A DNA stretch of 64,000 nucleotides from AP-15 sp963698995 (lineage in GTDB: Bacteria > Pseudomonadota > Alphaproteobacteria > ATCC43930 > CGMCC-115725). The notes beneath the pieces were generated by a model. The model searched no databases, was not told the origin of the DNA, and was given only the letters and a program-made list of their open reading frames with translations. Both the position numbers and the translations under genes were made by a program. Each line of letters starts with the position of its first letter. Position 1 is the first letter of the stretch. The stretch lies in contig CAVOTD010000016.1 of the NCBI GenBank assembly GCA_963698995.1, positions 124,001 through 188,000 on the forward strand. The letters run 5' to 3'. This document shows positions 7,976 to 17,814 of the stretch, in pieces.

Positions 7976-9871
7976 ATGTGGTTCGCGTCTACCCTCGTCG
8001 CTGGGGTCCTTCTTCTGGTTTCCGCCTCGACGGCGCAGGCGCGGACCGGCTGCATGCCTGACACGAACCTCAGCGGTCCCCCCTTTGTCGGCACCTGTCC
8101 GAAACTAGCTCAAACGGTCAATACGGCCGCCGACAAAATGATGGCCCGTGTCACTGACAACGACGAGCTGCAGCAACTGTCGGCTGCCTCGTTCACGCGG
8201 GTCAGGCGAGGCGGCTTCTACAAGGAAAACGATGGTGGAGCCGCTGAATATGTTTTGCACGCGTCCGCCTGCGCTGCGCCGGACAACGGTTCCCAGGTCA
8301 CTTTACGTGACGGCGGCTGTGCAGTCGCCGATTTCTCCGTCATACCGGCCAACGTTAGGCAGTTCGGCGCTCAAGGCGATTGCATAAACGACGATGGCCC
8401 GGCATTTGCGGTCGCGCTGCGGCTTGGTATCCCAGTTTACGCGCCCAATGGCCACTATCTAATCGGGACCGGCGGTAGTTATTCGGGCATGCCGATTTTC
8501 CTGTCGGGAGCCGGATGGGAAGAGACCGGGATAACCAATGGCAATTTGTGCAACACCTCAATCCCTGGCACTTACATCGTCATCAAGAATGCTGCGGTGT
8601 CCCCGTTCGCGATGAGCGGAGCATCTGTACGCGGCAGCATTTTTCGCGATCTGGCAGTACTGCAGCAGCATCCGGCGCCGGTCAAGGCTTGGGCGCCGAC
8701 CGCTTATCGGCCAGTGTGGGTCTTATCGGATTTGCTTGGAGGGGTGACGTACAATCACATCGCCCTGGGAGGGATATACGCTGCAATCGATGCCGCAGGG
8801 AATACGGCTCGAATAAATCTCACCGACATCTCCGGCCAGGTGTTTTCCTACCTGCTAAAGACCGACGCCGCACAAGACCTCTCCCGAGCCAGCGATGTCC
8901 ATATATGGCCATTCTGGAGTAATGCCGACAGCGTTATGGACTGGCAGCAAAAGAATACCGACGCGTTGTTTTTCCGCCGCCAAGACAGCTTTCAGGCAGA
9001 TAATATCTTCATCTTCGGGGCTCATGCTTGCGTCCGATTATCTCAGGGCACTACCTCGCCTGCCGGAGCGCCGACGGCGATCCATTTCGGCAATCTCAAC
9101 TGCGATGGCGTAAAGTATGCGATCTGGGTAGACGGCGATTTGGTTGCGCCCGTCGCCTCGATCGATCATCTGTGGGTCGGCGGCGAAACATGTTGCTCTA
9201 CTAATACTCCGATTTCGGAGGGCAACGCGATTCAGATCGACGGAAAGGCTGCCGTTCTCGTCGTAAACGACATCAACCTGATCGCGGTCGAAGGTAGCGT
9301 CGTCAATCAAACCAATTTGGCGCAAGGGTCGATCGTTCGGATCGGTAGCATTTACGGAGGGTCGAATGGCTGGAACTATAACCGCGACGGATTGGCCTAT
9401 GCGGGCCCTTCTCCGGTCATCAATGACGCATCTCCGGCGAATGCGGCGAGCAGCTATTCAATTTCCTACCCAATACAACCTCAAAATGCGGGTGGGCTGG
9501 CTGGCCGGGGTCTGTCGTCCGGGGTGATCAATATTAGCGCCAGTGCGACGATTTTCATGGCAACTCAGGATCAAGCGTGGTTCAAGCAGGCGATCGTCGA
9601 TGGCAATACCTACACCTGGTTGCCCTGGGTCAGCACATTGTTGCTCAATGCCGGCGCTACGGTTCGGGCGGTGACGATCGAATTGCCTGTCTCTCCGCTC
9701 GACGGGGCTGAAATGACGCTGGTCTGCGGCGTGGCCGTCGCTACGCTGAAAGTGCGGCCGGGATACAGGTCGGGCTTTGTTCTCAAAAACCCGCCAGCCG
9801 CATGCACAGCGGGGCAATCGTTCCGCTTCAAGCCTGCACTGGCCGACGCGACGATATGGACAATTCAATGA
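7976..9871 (+). CDS. secreted right-handed beta-helix protein (pectate-lyase/tailspike-like fold)
   Basis: Secreted protein of about 631 residues. ATG 7976 is preceded by a GAGG ribosome site and starts a clear signal peptide (MWFASTLVAGVLLLV, cleavage near TAQA/RTG). The block VRQFGAQGDCINDDGPAF matches the start of Pectate_lyase_3-type repeats, followed by long runs of short beta-strand-like segments. The C-terminal 150 residues look like a different, smaller domain. Enzyme activity and substrate cannot be told; phage tailspikes, polysaccharide lyases and adhesins share the fold. Its codons are visibly less GC-rich than neighbours, which hints at acquisition. Confidence 0.65.
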   Translation: MWFASTLVAGVLLLVSASTAQARTGCMPDTNLSGPPFVGTCPKLAQTVNTAADKMMARVTDNDELQQLSAASFTRVRRGGFYKENDGGAAEYVLHASACAAPDNGSQVTLRDGGCAVADFSVIPANVRQFGAQGDCINDDGPAFAVALRLGIPVYAPNGHYLIGTGGSYSGMPIFLSGAGWEETGITNGNLCNTSIPGTYIVIKNAAVSPFAMSGASVRGSIFRDLAVLQQHPAPVKAWAPTAYRPVWVLSDLLGGVTYNHIALGGIYAAIDAAGNTARINLTDISGQVFSYLLKTDAAQDLSRASDVHIWPFWSNADSVMDWQQKNTDALFFRRQDSFQADNIFIFGAHACVRLSQGTTSPAGAPTAIHFGNLNCDGVKYAIWVDGDLVAPVASIDHLWVGGETCCSTNTPISEGNAIQIDGKAAVLVVNDINLIAVEGSVVNQTNLAQGSIVRIGSIYGGSNGWNYNRDGLAYAGPSPVINDASPANAASSYSISYPIQPQNAGGLAGRGLSSGVINISASATIFMATQDQAWFKQAIVDGNTYTWLPWVSTLLLNAGATVRAVTIELPVSPLDGAEMTLVCGVAVATLKVRPGYRSGFVLKNPPAACTAGQSFRFKPALADATIWTIQ

Positions 9872-10065
9872 CCCGAAGAGTATGGCACGGGCAAGGTAGA
9901 TGCTGCGAGAACACGCCGACGACCGCGGGCGGGCGGAAGATGGCAAATCGCCAAACCAAGCTTTGAAGGCATCCGAGGGCCCTGCTGACGTGCTCGCCGA
10001 CTCTCAGCCATGGGGAACGAGAAGTCTTTGGGTAATTTAATGATGCATCCGCAGGAAGAAGAGAG

Positions 10066-10263
10066 ATGGATATGCGTTCTCTTGCTATGATGTTCGCCGG
10101 CCTTATGATGGCCGTCGCAGCGATTGCCGCGATGGCGGGGTGCACGCCGACCAGAAGTGCAGGTCAGGCGTATGCGTGCCCGGCGGGAGTGCCTTGGGTT
10201 CCTGACGGATACGCGAACGGCAAGTTTGTCCCCGCCCATTGCCAGGGCGAACCGGCGAAATAA
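10066..10263 (+). CDS. small lipoprotein, unknown function
   Basis: A 65-residue product with a hydrophobic start and a lipobox ending AAMAGC (Cys 26). The mature part is only about 40 residues and contains two further cysteines and the repeat-like words VPWVPDGY and FVPAHC. It looks like a small envelope lipoprotein. It follows the beta-helix gene after about 200 bases with no shared signals. ATG 10066 follows a purine-rich AGGAAGAAGAG stretch that supports this start. Function is unknown. Confidence 0.6.
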   Translation: MDMRSLAMMFAGLMMAVAAIAAMAGCTPTRSAGQAYACPAGVPWVPDGYANGKFVPAHCQGEPAK

Positions 10264-10315
10264 GCGGTTCGCCGAGGCGTCGCCACCGGCCGGGCTCGCG
10301 ATTTTGGCGCTCGCG

Positions 10316-10446
10316 TCACTGCGCCGGCTGAGGGCGGATAAACCGGGTGTAGGGAACGCCCGCGCCTTCACTTGCCTTCACGGCCTCGAGCAGCGGCACG
10401 GGCAACCGCATGGTCAATGAGGTCGTTTCAAGGCTGTTCGATTGGG
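10316..10446 (-). pseudogene. remnant of a CopG/BrnA-like antitoxin
   Basis: Read leftward, the frame gives NSLETTSLTMRLPVPLLEAV, then GVPYTRFIR and a stop. The arrangement (S/T)MRLP-x-PLLEAxK ... G-(I/V)PY-x-R-(F/L)IR is the ribbon-helix-helix core of small CopG/BrnA-type antitoxins. No start codon fits the 5' side, because that part overlaps a BrnT scrap on the opposite strand. The two pieces therefore do not form a working operon. It is read as a leftover of a decayed or rearranged toxin-antitoxin locus. Confidence 0.4.
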
Positions 10447-10539
10447 ACAAGGAATAATCGGGAACACTGCCGGAAGCATGGCGTTTTCATCGCCGAGATC
10501 GAGGCGCTTTTGCGCGGCGAACCGCGAATCGCCCTCTAA
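10431..10539 (+). pseudogene. remnant of a BrnT-type toxin gene
   Basis: The segment begins RLFDWDK and, after one surplus base at 10453-10454 is removed, continues DNREHCRKHGVF and IAEIEALLRGEPRIAL before a TAA. The order FDWD...NRE(H/N)-x-RKHGV...EIEALL is the N-terminal half of BrnT ribonuclease toxins. The second half, with the remaining catalytic residues, is missing. An intact brnA is not seen downstream. This is a truncated fossil rather than a live toxin. Confidence 0.55.
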
Positions 10540-10669
10540 CCAATGGCACCGAACTGACCTCGACCGCGATCCTGGCCTGGTCGGATCGGCAAAAAGTCGC
10601 CTAGCACTACCATAGTTTAGCACTCATAGTTTAGCACTGTACGAATGTACGTACAAATGCAAGCCACTC

Positions 10670-12405
10670 TTAGTTCAGCAAGAATCGGCCGGCAGAGCCG
10701 GGACAGCCCGCCGGTTCGCGGTGGCGCATAAGCGTTGCCCCGGCAAGCGGAAGGTCGGTGGCGCGATCGAGGGTTCGGACCGCGAGCATGTCTCGCTTGC
10801 CGCGGATCTCGATCTCGTAGCGCGGAAAGGCGTTAAGGTCGAGACCGGCGCGCGCTTACCGTCTCCTCGGAGACGACGAGCTCGCGGTCATAGGTCTTGG
10901 TCAGGTTCTCCAGCCGGCTGGCGGTGTTGACGGCATCGCCGATGGCGGTGATCGCGACGGCATTGCCATAGCCCATCTCGCCGACGATCACCGGCCCGCA
11001 ATGGATCCCGATGCCGATGCGCAGCGGCTGGTCGAGCTCGGCGCGCAGCGACAGGTTGAGCTCGCCGAGCCGCTCCGACATCAGGCGGGCGGCGGCCAGC
11101 GCCTCGCGGCAGCCCGCTCGGGGACCGCTCTCGATCCCGAACAGCGCCATCACCCCGTCGCCGATGAATTTGTCGACCCGCCCTCCGGCGCTTTCGACGG
11201 CGCGGCCCATCGCGGCGAAATAGCGGTTGAGGACGAACACGACATCGTAGGGAAGCCGGCCCTCGGAGAGCGCGGTAAAGCCGCGGATGTCGGCGAATAG
11301 GATGGCGATCTCGCGCTCGCTGCCCTGGACAAAATCGACCCGCCGCCGGCCGTCGGCGGCAACCGCGAGCGGCGGCAATAACGGCGTCACCTCGACGGCG
11401 CCGCGCGGCCGCAGCATGCAGGCGAGGCGGATGTTGGGACGCGCTCCGATGCGGCGCAGCACCCGCAGCTCGTTGGCGGAAGGCGGATCGATGCTGTGAA
11501 GTTCGCCGCGCACCCGTACGCGGCAGGTCGAGCAGCGGCCGCGACCGCCGCATACCGAGGCGTGTGGGATCCCGGCGATGCGGCTCGCCTCGAGCACGCT
11601 GGTGCCTGGCGTAACCTCGACAAAGCGGCCGTCCGGATAGCCGACGCGCACGACGCCGTGGCGCCGCCGCCAAGCCCGCCGGATGAACCGCGCCAGCAAA
11701 ACCGCGGCGACCATGCCGGCGAAAAACCAGCTGAGGCCATTGGTGATCTGTTCGAGGGTGCGCTGGGTTTCCGGCGAGGGAAGGGTCATCCGCGCGAAGG
11801 CTTCGCGCGTCCAGCCCGGGTCAGCGGCGAGAGCGGCGACGTTGCCGGCCGGCTTCGATAAAGCCGAGCAGCGACAGCAGCGGAACCAGCACGGCAACGA
11901 CCAGCGCCGCCGGTTGCAGCCGCGCGTACCACGGCCGGACCCGCAGCCAGAAATGCAGGCCGATCATCGCGTGCGCCCAAGCGACGACCAGGACCAGCAT
12001 CTGCAGGTAGCCGTGTTCGGGCGCGTTGACGAAATAGACCCACAGCAAATAGGCGTAGTAGCCGGTATCGGTGTGAAAGAAATTGTCGGCAATCCGGGTG
12101 CCGACAACATGGCGGGCGAGCAGGATCGGAATGGCAAAGCCAAGGACGATCTGGCTCAGTTCGGCAGCGCGCAGCCGCAAGCTGCGCCGCTGCCACAATG
12201 CCCACAGCGCCAGCCCGTAATGGACGAGAAAGCTGCCGTAGAGCAATGTCTGGGCCGGACGGTTCGACCAAATGCGGAAGACGTACCAGAGCACATCCTC
12301 CATCGCCTCGAGCGAGATCAAGCCGACCGCGTGGTTGAGGAGATGCATCGTCACGTAGGCCAGCATCACCAGGCCGGAAGCTAGCCGCAGCCGGCGAAGC
12401 ATCAC
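10670..12405 (-). CDS. class III adenylate cyclase with histidine-rich membrane anchor and [2Fe-2S] domain (CyaC-like; two apparent frameshifts)
   Basis: After correcting two single-base insertions (about 11851 and 10856-10857) this is one protein of about 577 residues. Residues 1-190 form a membrane domain with repeated histidines in or near helices (MHLLNHAVGL, LVHYGLALW, LLARHVVGT, WAHAMIGLHFW), resembling the diheme cytochrome-b anchor of succinate dehydrogenase. Two more hydrophobic helices follow. A plant-type ferredoxin domain then carries CGGRGRCSTC and a distal LACML. The catalytic domain has the metal aspartates in ILFADIRGFTALSE, then FIGDGVMALFG and AITAIGDAVNTASRLE. Sinorhizobium CyaC is a quinone/redox-regulated cyclase with a similar anchor, so redox control of cAMP is inferred. 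Confidence 0.82.
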
Positions 12406-12584
12406 GATCCTCGCCTGCGACGGGGGGCGACCGCAAAACCGCTTGTCAGCGGCGCTGCATTCCTTTTATCCCTCGGGGTGCCGATAGTTGACGCCGCTGC
12501 GCCGTTGCGTCGCGGTGCACGAGGCGGCGAGAAGAGGCACAAACGGGCGGTCATCAGTGAACGCGTTGGGGAGGACGCGCTGAT

Positions 12585-13549
12585 ATGCTGGAGATCCGAC
12601 ACCTCGTCAAATGTTTCGGCCCGCTGGTCGCGGTCGACGACGTCTCCTTTAGCGTGCCGCAAGGCGAGGTGCTGGGCTTTCTCGGCCCGAACGGCGCCGG
12701 CAAGTCGACGACGATGAAGATGATCACCGGTTTTCTCGCGCCGACCGCGGGCACGGCGGTGATTTGCGGCTTCGATATCGGAACGCGGCCGATCGCCGCC
12801 AAAAAGCACATCGGTTATCTTCCGGAAGGCGCGCCCGCCTATCCGGACATGACGCCGGCCGATTTTCTCGACTTCATCGCCCATATTCGCGGCTTTTCCG
12901 GCGCCGAAGCAAAGCGCCGGATCGCGCGGGTCGTCGAGATGATCAGGATCGCCGGCGTTCATGCATCAGCCGATCGAGACCTTGTCCAAGGGTTTCAAGC
13001 GCCGTGTCGGCGTGGCGCAGGCATTGCTGCACGACCCCGATGTGCTGATCCTCGACGAGCCGACCGACGGGCTCGACCCCAACCAGAAATACGAAATGCG
13101 CAAGATCATCGAGGCGATGCGGCCCGACAAGGCGATCATCATCTCGACGCATCTGCTCGAGGAGGTCGAGGCGGTGTGCAGCCGCGCGATCATCATCGCG
13201 CACGGCCGCGTGCTCGCCGACGGCACGCCGGCAGAGCTCGCCCGAGCGCTCGCGCCACCACAATGCCGTCCGTCTCGGCATCGCCGGCGGCGCCGATTCG
13301 CACATCAGGGCCGAGCTGGCGGCGCTGCCCGGGGTGACGGCGGTCGAGCCGGTCAGCGACGCCGAGGGCGAGGCGTTGATCGTAGTGCCGCACAGCGGGC
13401 GCCCGGTCGTCGCCGAGATCGCCGACCTCGCCCGCGACCGCGGCTGGAGGATCACCGGTCTGCGGGTCGAGCGCGGGCGGCTCGACGACGTCTTTCGCGA
13501 GATCACCACCGCGCAACCCCAACCGGCCCCGATCGCTGCCGCGGCCTGA
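12585..13549 (+). CDS. ABC transporter ATP-binding protein, gliding-type operon (GldA-like; two apparent frameshifts)
   Basis: Joined product is about 320 residues. Walker A is GPNGAGKSTTMK, the signature region is TLSKGFKRRVGVAQAL and Walker B is VLILDEPTDGLDP, with an H-loop IISTHLLEEVEAV. The C-terminal 80 residues form the regulatory tail of CcmA/GldA/NatA-type ATPases. Two extra bases break the frame, a T at 12958-12959 and a C at 13241-13243; removing each restores the family sequence exactly. It heads an operon with a permease, a GldG-like protein and a DUF4340 protein. Substrate is not known. Confidence 0.82.
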
Positions 13550-13554
13550 CACCG

Positions 13555-14290
13555 ATGCGCAACATCCTGACCATCTTTCGCCGCGAGCTGGCCGGCTATT
13601 TCGCCACGCCGCTCGCCTATGTGTTCATCGTCATCTTTCTGGTGATGGCGGGAGTGCTGACGTTTTTCGTCGGCAATTTCTTCGAGCGCGGCCAAGCCGA
13701 TCTCCAATCCTTCTTCAACTTTCACCCGTGGCTCTACCTCGTCCTGATCCCGGCCTTGTCGATGCGGCTCTGGGCCGAGGAGCGCAAGAGCGGGACGATC
13801 GAGCTGTTTCTGACATTGCCGATCCGCATGACCGAGGCGGTGATCGGAAAATTCCTCGCCGCCTGGTGTTTCGCCGGGATCGCGCTCGCTTTGACCTTCC
13901 CGTTCTGGATCACGGTCAATTTTCTCGGCCGCCCCGACAACGGCGTGATCTTCGCCAGCTATATCGCCAGCTGGCTGATGGCGGGCGCCTTGCTGGCGGT
14001 CGGCGCCTGCGTGTCGGCGATGACCAAGAACCAGGTGATCGCCTTTGTCGTCACTGCCGCGCTGGCGTTCCTCTTCACCGTGTCGGGATCGCCGATCGTG
14101 CTTGGAGTGTTCCAGGGTTGGGCGCCCGAATGGCTGATCCACGGCGATCACCCAGATGAGCTTCCTCGGCCATTTCGGCGCGATCACCCGCGGCGTCATC
14201 GATATGCGCGATCTCGTGTACTTCGCATCGATTATGATCGCCTTTCTCGGCGCCAACGCGATCCTGATCGACCTCGAAAAGGCCGAGTGA
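13555..14290 (+). CDS. ABC transporter permease subunit (GldF/ABC-2 type; one apparent frameshift)
   Basis: About 244 residues with six predicted membrane segments. It starts MRNILTIFRRELAGYFATPLAYVFIVIF, then LIPALSMRLWAEERKSGTIELFLTLP, typical of ABC-2 permeases paired with GldA-like ATPases. One surplus G at 14143-14144 throws the frame; without it the end reads AITQMSFLGHFGAITRGVID and stops at 14290, one base before the next ATG. It follows the ATPase by five bases. Confidence 0.82.
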
Positions 14291-14291
14291 A

Positions 14292-16266
14292 ATGGCACTC
14301 CCCGATCGGCTCCGCGGCTTTTTCAGCTCGCGACGCGCGGTCGCCTTAGCCGCGCTCGTCTGCATCGCACTGATGCTGGTCTCGGTGAATATTATCGCCG
14401 CCCGCTTCTTCACCTGGCGGCTCGACCTCACCGGCGAGCACCTCTACACCCTGTCGCGCGGCACCCGGCGGACCCTCGCCGCGATCGACGAGCCGATCAC
14501 GTTGCGGTTCTATTATTCGACCCGGCTCGCCGACGAGGTCCCCTCCTACGGCGTTTATGCGCAGCGGGTGCGCGAGCTGCTCGATCAGTACGTCGCAGCG
14601 GCTCACGGCAAGATCCGCCTCGAAGTCTACAATCCCCTGCCCTTCTCCGATGTCGAGGACCGCGCCGTCGCCTTCGGGCTGCAAGGCGTGCCGCTCGACG
14701 TGCAGGGCGAGCAGGTCTATTTCGGGCTGGCCGCGACCAATTCGACCGACGACCAGCAGGTCATCGCTTTCTTCCAGCCGGAGCGCGAGCGCTTTCTCGA
14801 ATACGATTTGACTAAGCTCGTCCACAACCTGGCCGTTCCAAAGAAGACCGTGGTCGGCTTGATCAGCTCCTTGCCGCTCGAAGGTGACATGATGGCGATG
14901 ATGCGCGGCCGCCCGGCGGAGCCGATGGCCGTGATGGAGCAATTGCAGCAGCTCGACACGGTCAAGCCGCTCGCCGCCAATATCGATGCGATCCCGCCCG
15001 ATATCGACGTGCTGATGCTGGCGCATCCGCAGAACCTGCCGGACAAGACGCTCTATGCGATCGACCAGTTCGTCTTGCGAGGCGGCAAGGCCCTGATCTT
15101 TGTCGATCCCCATTCCGAGCTGCAAGCCTCGCACCCAAGCCAGCTCAATCCGCCGGGCGCGCCGACCGCCAGCAATCTCGAACGATTGTTCAAATCCTGG
15201 GGCTTCGAGGTGCCGTCGAACACGGTCGCCGGCGATCGGCGCGACGCCACAAGGGTCGGGGTACCGGTTGCGGGGCGCGGATCGCGATCGCTCGACTACA
15301 TCGCCTGGCTCAATCTGAAGGCCGACAATCTCAATCGCGACGACATGATCACGGCCGATCTGAGCCACATCAACGATGGCCTCTTCCGGGATCATCGAGC
15401 CGATCGCCGGCGCCAAGACAACGATCGAGCCGCTGATCACGACATCGCTCGACTCGACCAAGATCCCGGCCGACAAGCTGTCCGGTTTGCCCGATGTCGC
15501 CGGCCTCCTCGCCGAGTTCAAACCCGACAACCAGCGCTACATACTGGCGGCCCACGTCACCGGCCCGGCCGAGAGCGCCTTCCCCGACGGCCCGCCGAAA
15601 CCGCCCGAGCCGGCCAAGCCGGAGGCCAAAGAGGGCGCGACGGATCAGCCGCCAAAGCCCGCCGAACCGCCGGCGGCCGCGCCGCTGAAGCAATCGGTTG
15701 AGCCGATCAACCTCGTCGTGGTCGCCGACACCGATATGCTCGACGACAAGTTCTGGCTGCAAAAGCAGGACTTCTTCGGCCAGCGGGTCGCGGTGCCGAC
15801 CGCCAACAACGGCGACTTTGTCGCCAACGCGATCGAGGTGCTTGCCGGCGGCGACGATCTGGTCGGCTTGCGCAGCCGCGGCACCTCGGCCCGCCCGTTC
15901 GAGGTCGTCGAGCGCATCCAGAGCAATGCCCAGGCGCGTTACAGCGCCGAGGAGCGCAGCCTGCAGGCCAAGCTCAAGGAAGCCCAGGCCAAGCTCGAAA
16001 CCCTGACCGGGAAAGACCAGGCAAACGCGCCGGCGACCCTCTCCGCCGAGCAGAACAAGGCGATCGAGGAGTTTCGCGCCGATATGGTGCAGACCCGTCG
16101 CCAGCTGCGCGATGTCCAGGCGGCGTTGCGCAGCGACATCGGACGGCTGAAGGCCGGCCTCGAATTTCTCAATATCGCGCTGATCCCGATCATCGTCGCC
16201 GCGCTCGCCGTCATCCTCGGGTGGCTGCGGCTGAAGCGGCGCAGCCGCCGCATGGCGGAAGCGTGA
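14292..16266 (+). CDS. GldG-family auxiliary protein of ABC-2 transporter (one apparent frameshift)
   Basis: About 657 residues after correction. An N-terminal helix (residues 18-40) anchors a large periplasmic region starting with the GldG block FTWRLDLTGEHLYTLSRGTRRTL. A proline/lysine/alanine-rich linker lies near residue 440, a coiled-coil near 560-620 and a C-terminal helix LIPIIVAALAVILGWLRL at the end. The frame breaks at 15375, where removal of one G joins LSHIN to MASSGIIEPIAG. This is the only break not in a repeated base. The family accompanies GldA/GldF; outside Bacteroidetes its cargo is unknown. Confidence 0.8.
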
Positions 16267-16284
16267 GCATTACCAGCCGCATGC

Positions 16285-16390
16285 CGTCATTCCCGCGGAA
16301 GCGGGAAGCCAGGGCCCCAATGTTCTGCCGATCGCCCGCTGTTCCGGCCGGGGGCAGGCCCTGGACCCCCGCTGTCGCGGGGGCGACGAG
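16285..16390. repeat. palindromic intergenic repeat, copy 1 (CGTCATTCCCGCG family)
   Basis: The left arm begins CGTCATTCCCGCGGAAGCGG and ends CCAGGGCC; the right arm begins GGCCCTGGACCCCCGC and ends in CGACGAG. The arms are roughly reverse complementary, giving a long imperfect hairpin. A second, shorter member is at 26859-26941. This kind of extragenic palindrome is common in alphaproteobacteria and can spread like a tiny non-autonomous element. Here it separates the gldG-like and DUF4340 genes. Confidence 0.75.
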
Positions 16391-16415
16391 ACTGTCGCGG
16401 TTCTGAGAGCCCACC

Positions 16416-17438
16416 ATGCTGAAGCGAAACTTGATCCTCCTCGCCTCTGCGACGGTCATTCTCGTAGCGCTGGCGATCGTCGCGCTCGCCACCGGCGATC
16501 GCGGTGTAAGCCGCGCCGGCCCCGGTGAGCGTGCCTTTCCCGCTCTCGCGACGAAGCTCGGGGAGGTTGCGTCCGTTACGGTGTCGCGGAGCGGCTCGAC
16601 AATGACCCTGATCCGTGATGGAGACAGCTGGCTGGTCGCCGAGAAGGGCAATTATCCGGCAAACGTCGGCAAGATCAGTCAGATCGTGCGTGCGATGGCG
16701 GATTTGACATTGGTCGAGCCGAAGACGCAGAAGGCCGACCTCTACCCCCGGCTCGAGGTCGAAGACCCCGGCAAAGGCAAATCGGCTCTGGTCTCGATCA
16801 AAGACAAATCGGGCGAGACCATCGCACAGGCGATCGTCGGCAAGCGGCGTTATGACCGGCTCGGCGCCGGCAATGACGGGGTCTACCTGCGCAAGCCGGG
16901 CGATCCGCAGGCCTGGCTCGCGCGCGGCTCGCTCGATGCCACCGGCGACCCGTCGAGCTGGCTCGACCGGCATATCCTCGATATCTCCGCAAAGCAGATC
17001 GCCAGGGTGACTTTGACCCAGGCGGACGGCACCAAGCTCGTGATTGCCCGCGCGGCACCCGACGCCAACTTCGCGGTCGAAGATGCGCCGGCTGACGCCA
17101 AGTTCAAGGGCGAAACCGCGATCGCCGGGCCCGCCACGGCGCTCGAGACGCTCGACCTCGACGATGTCGAGCCGGCCGCCCAACTGCCGATCCCCGACAA
17201 GGACGTGGTGACCGCGTCTTTCGCGACCTTCGACGGCCTGACGGTCGATGTCAGATTGCTCGAGCGCGACAAGACCAATTGGATCGCGATATCGGCCGCC
17301 GGCTCCGGGACGGCCGAGACCGAGGCGAAAAAGCTTGGCGAGAAGGTGGCGCGCTGGACCTATGCGATCCCGGGGTATAAAGCGAACCTGTTGCGCACCA
17401 AGCTGGCCGACCTGCTCGAGCCGGCCAAAGGGTCCTGA
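16416..17438 (+). CDS. DUF4340 domain-containing protein
   Basis: A 340-residue protein with one N-terminal membrane helix (LILLASATVILVALAIVAL) and a large external domain. The block VTVSRSGSTMTLIRDGDSWLVAEKG and the repeats that follow fit DUF4340, a family that nearly always follows GldG-like genes. It is taken as the fourth member of the ABC operon, though a palindromic repeat interrupts the 150-base gap. ATG 16416 is close to the hydrophobic segment and needs no revision. The molecular role is unknown. Confidence 0.8.
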   Translation: MLKRNLILLASATVILVALAIVALATGDRGVSRAGPGERAFPALATKLGEVASVTVSRSGSTMTLIRDGDSWLVAEKGNYPANVGKISQIVRAMADLTLVEPKTQKADLYPRLEVEDPGKGKSALVSIKDKSGETIAQAIVGKRRYDRLGAGNDGVYLRKPGDPQAWLARGSLDATGDPSSWLDRHILDISAKQIARVTLTQADGTKLVIARAAPDANFAVEDAPADAKFKGETAIAGPATALETLDLDDVEPAAQLPIPDKDVVTASFATFDGLTVDVRLLERDKTNWIAISAAGSGTAETEAKKLGEKVARWTYAIPGYKANLLRTKLADLLEPAKGS

Positions 17439-17463
17439 CATCGGCTCGACTGGAGGGCCACCG

Positions 17464-17814
17464 ATGTTCGCTCGTGACCATAGCCCGCGCATGTCTGCCG
17501 CGGCCGCTGCTCTCGGCTGCCTGCTGCTGATGGCGTGCGCCGAGCAGAGCACAACGGCGACCAAATGGGTCAAGAGCGGCGCCGACGATCAGACGATCTC
17601 CCGCGAGTTGCAGGACTGCAACGCCCAGGCCAGTTCAGCGCTCGCCAGGGAGCAGGGCATCAACGCCGATATCAATGCGACACTCGGGCGAAACTGGCAG
17701 CTCGGCGCCACCCGGGGCGTCGAGAATCAGGCAATGCGCCAACAGGCCGCCGGCTTAGCCGACCAAGTCCTCAACAGCTGCATGCGCGCCAAAGGGTTCG
17801 TCAAAGAGAGCTGA
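17464..17814 (+). CDS. small lipoprotein, unknown function
   Basis: A 116-residue product whose hydrophobic start ends in a lipobox LLLMAC (Cys 25). The mature part is soluble and rich in Gln and Asn (CNAQASSALAREQG, MRQQAAGLADQVLNSCMRAKGF), with two cysteines. The C-terminal CMRAKGF ending is common to small outer-envelope lipoproteins with a conserved C-x-M-x-A-x-G-(F/W). It follows the DUF4340 gene by 25 bases and ends against a convergent lipoprotein gene. Confidence 0.65.
   Translation: MFARDHSPRMSAAAAALGCLLLMACAEQSTTATKWVKSGADDQTISRELQDCNAQASSALAREQGINADINATLGRNWQLGATRGVENQAMRQQAAGLADQVLNSCMRAKGFVKES

Noticed and set aside
14346..15530. A long antisense frame over the GldG-like gene
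   Set aside because: The plus strand matches GldG across its full length once one base is removed. The antisense translation is a shadow.
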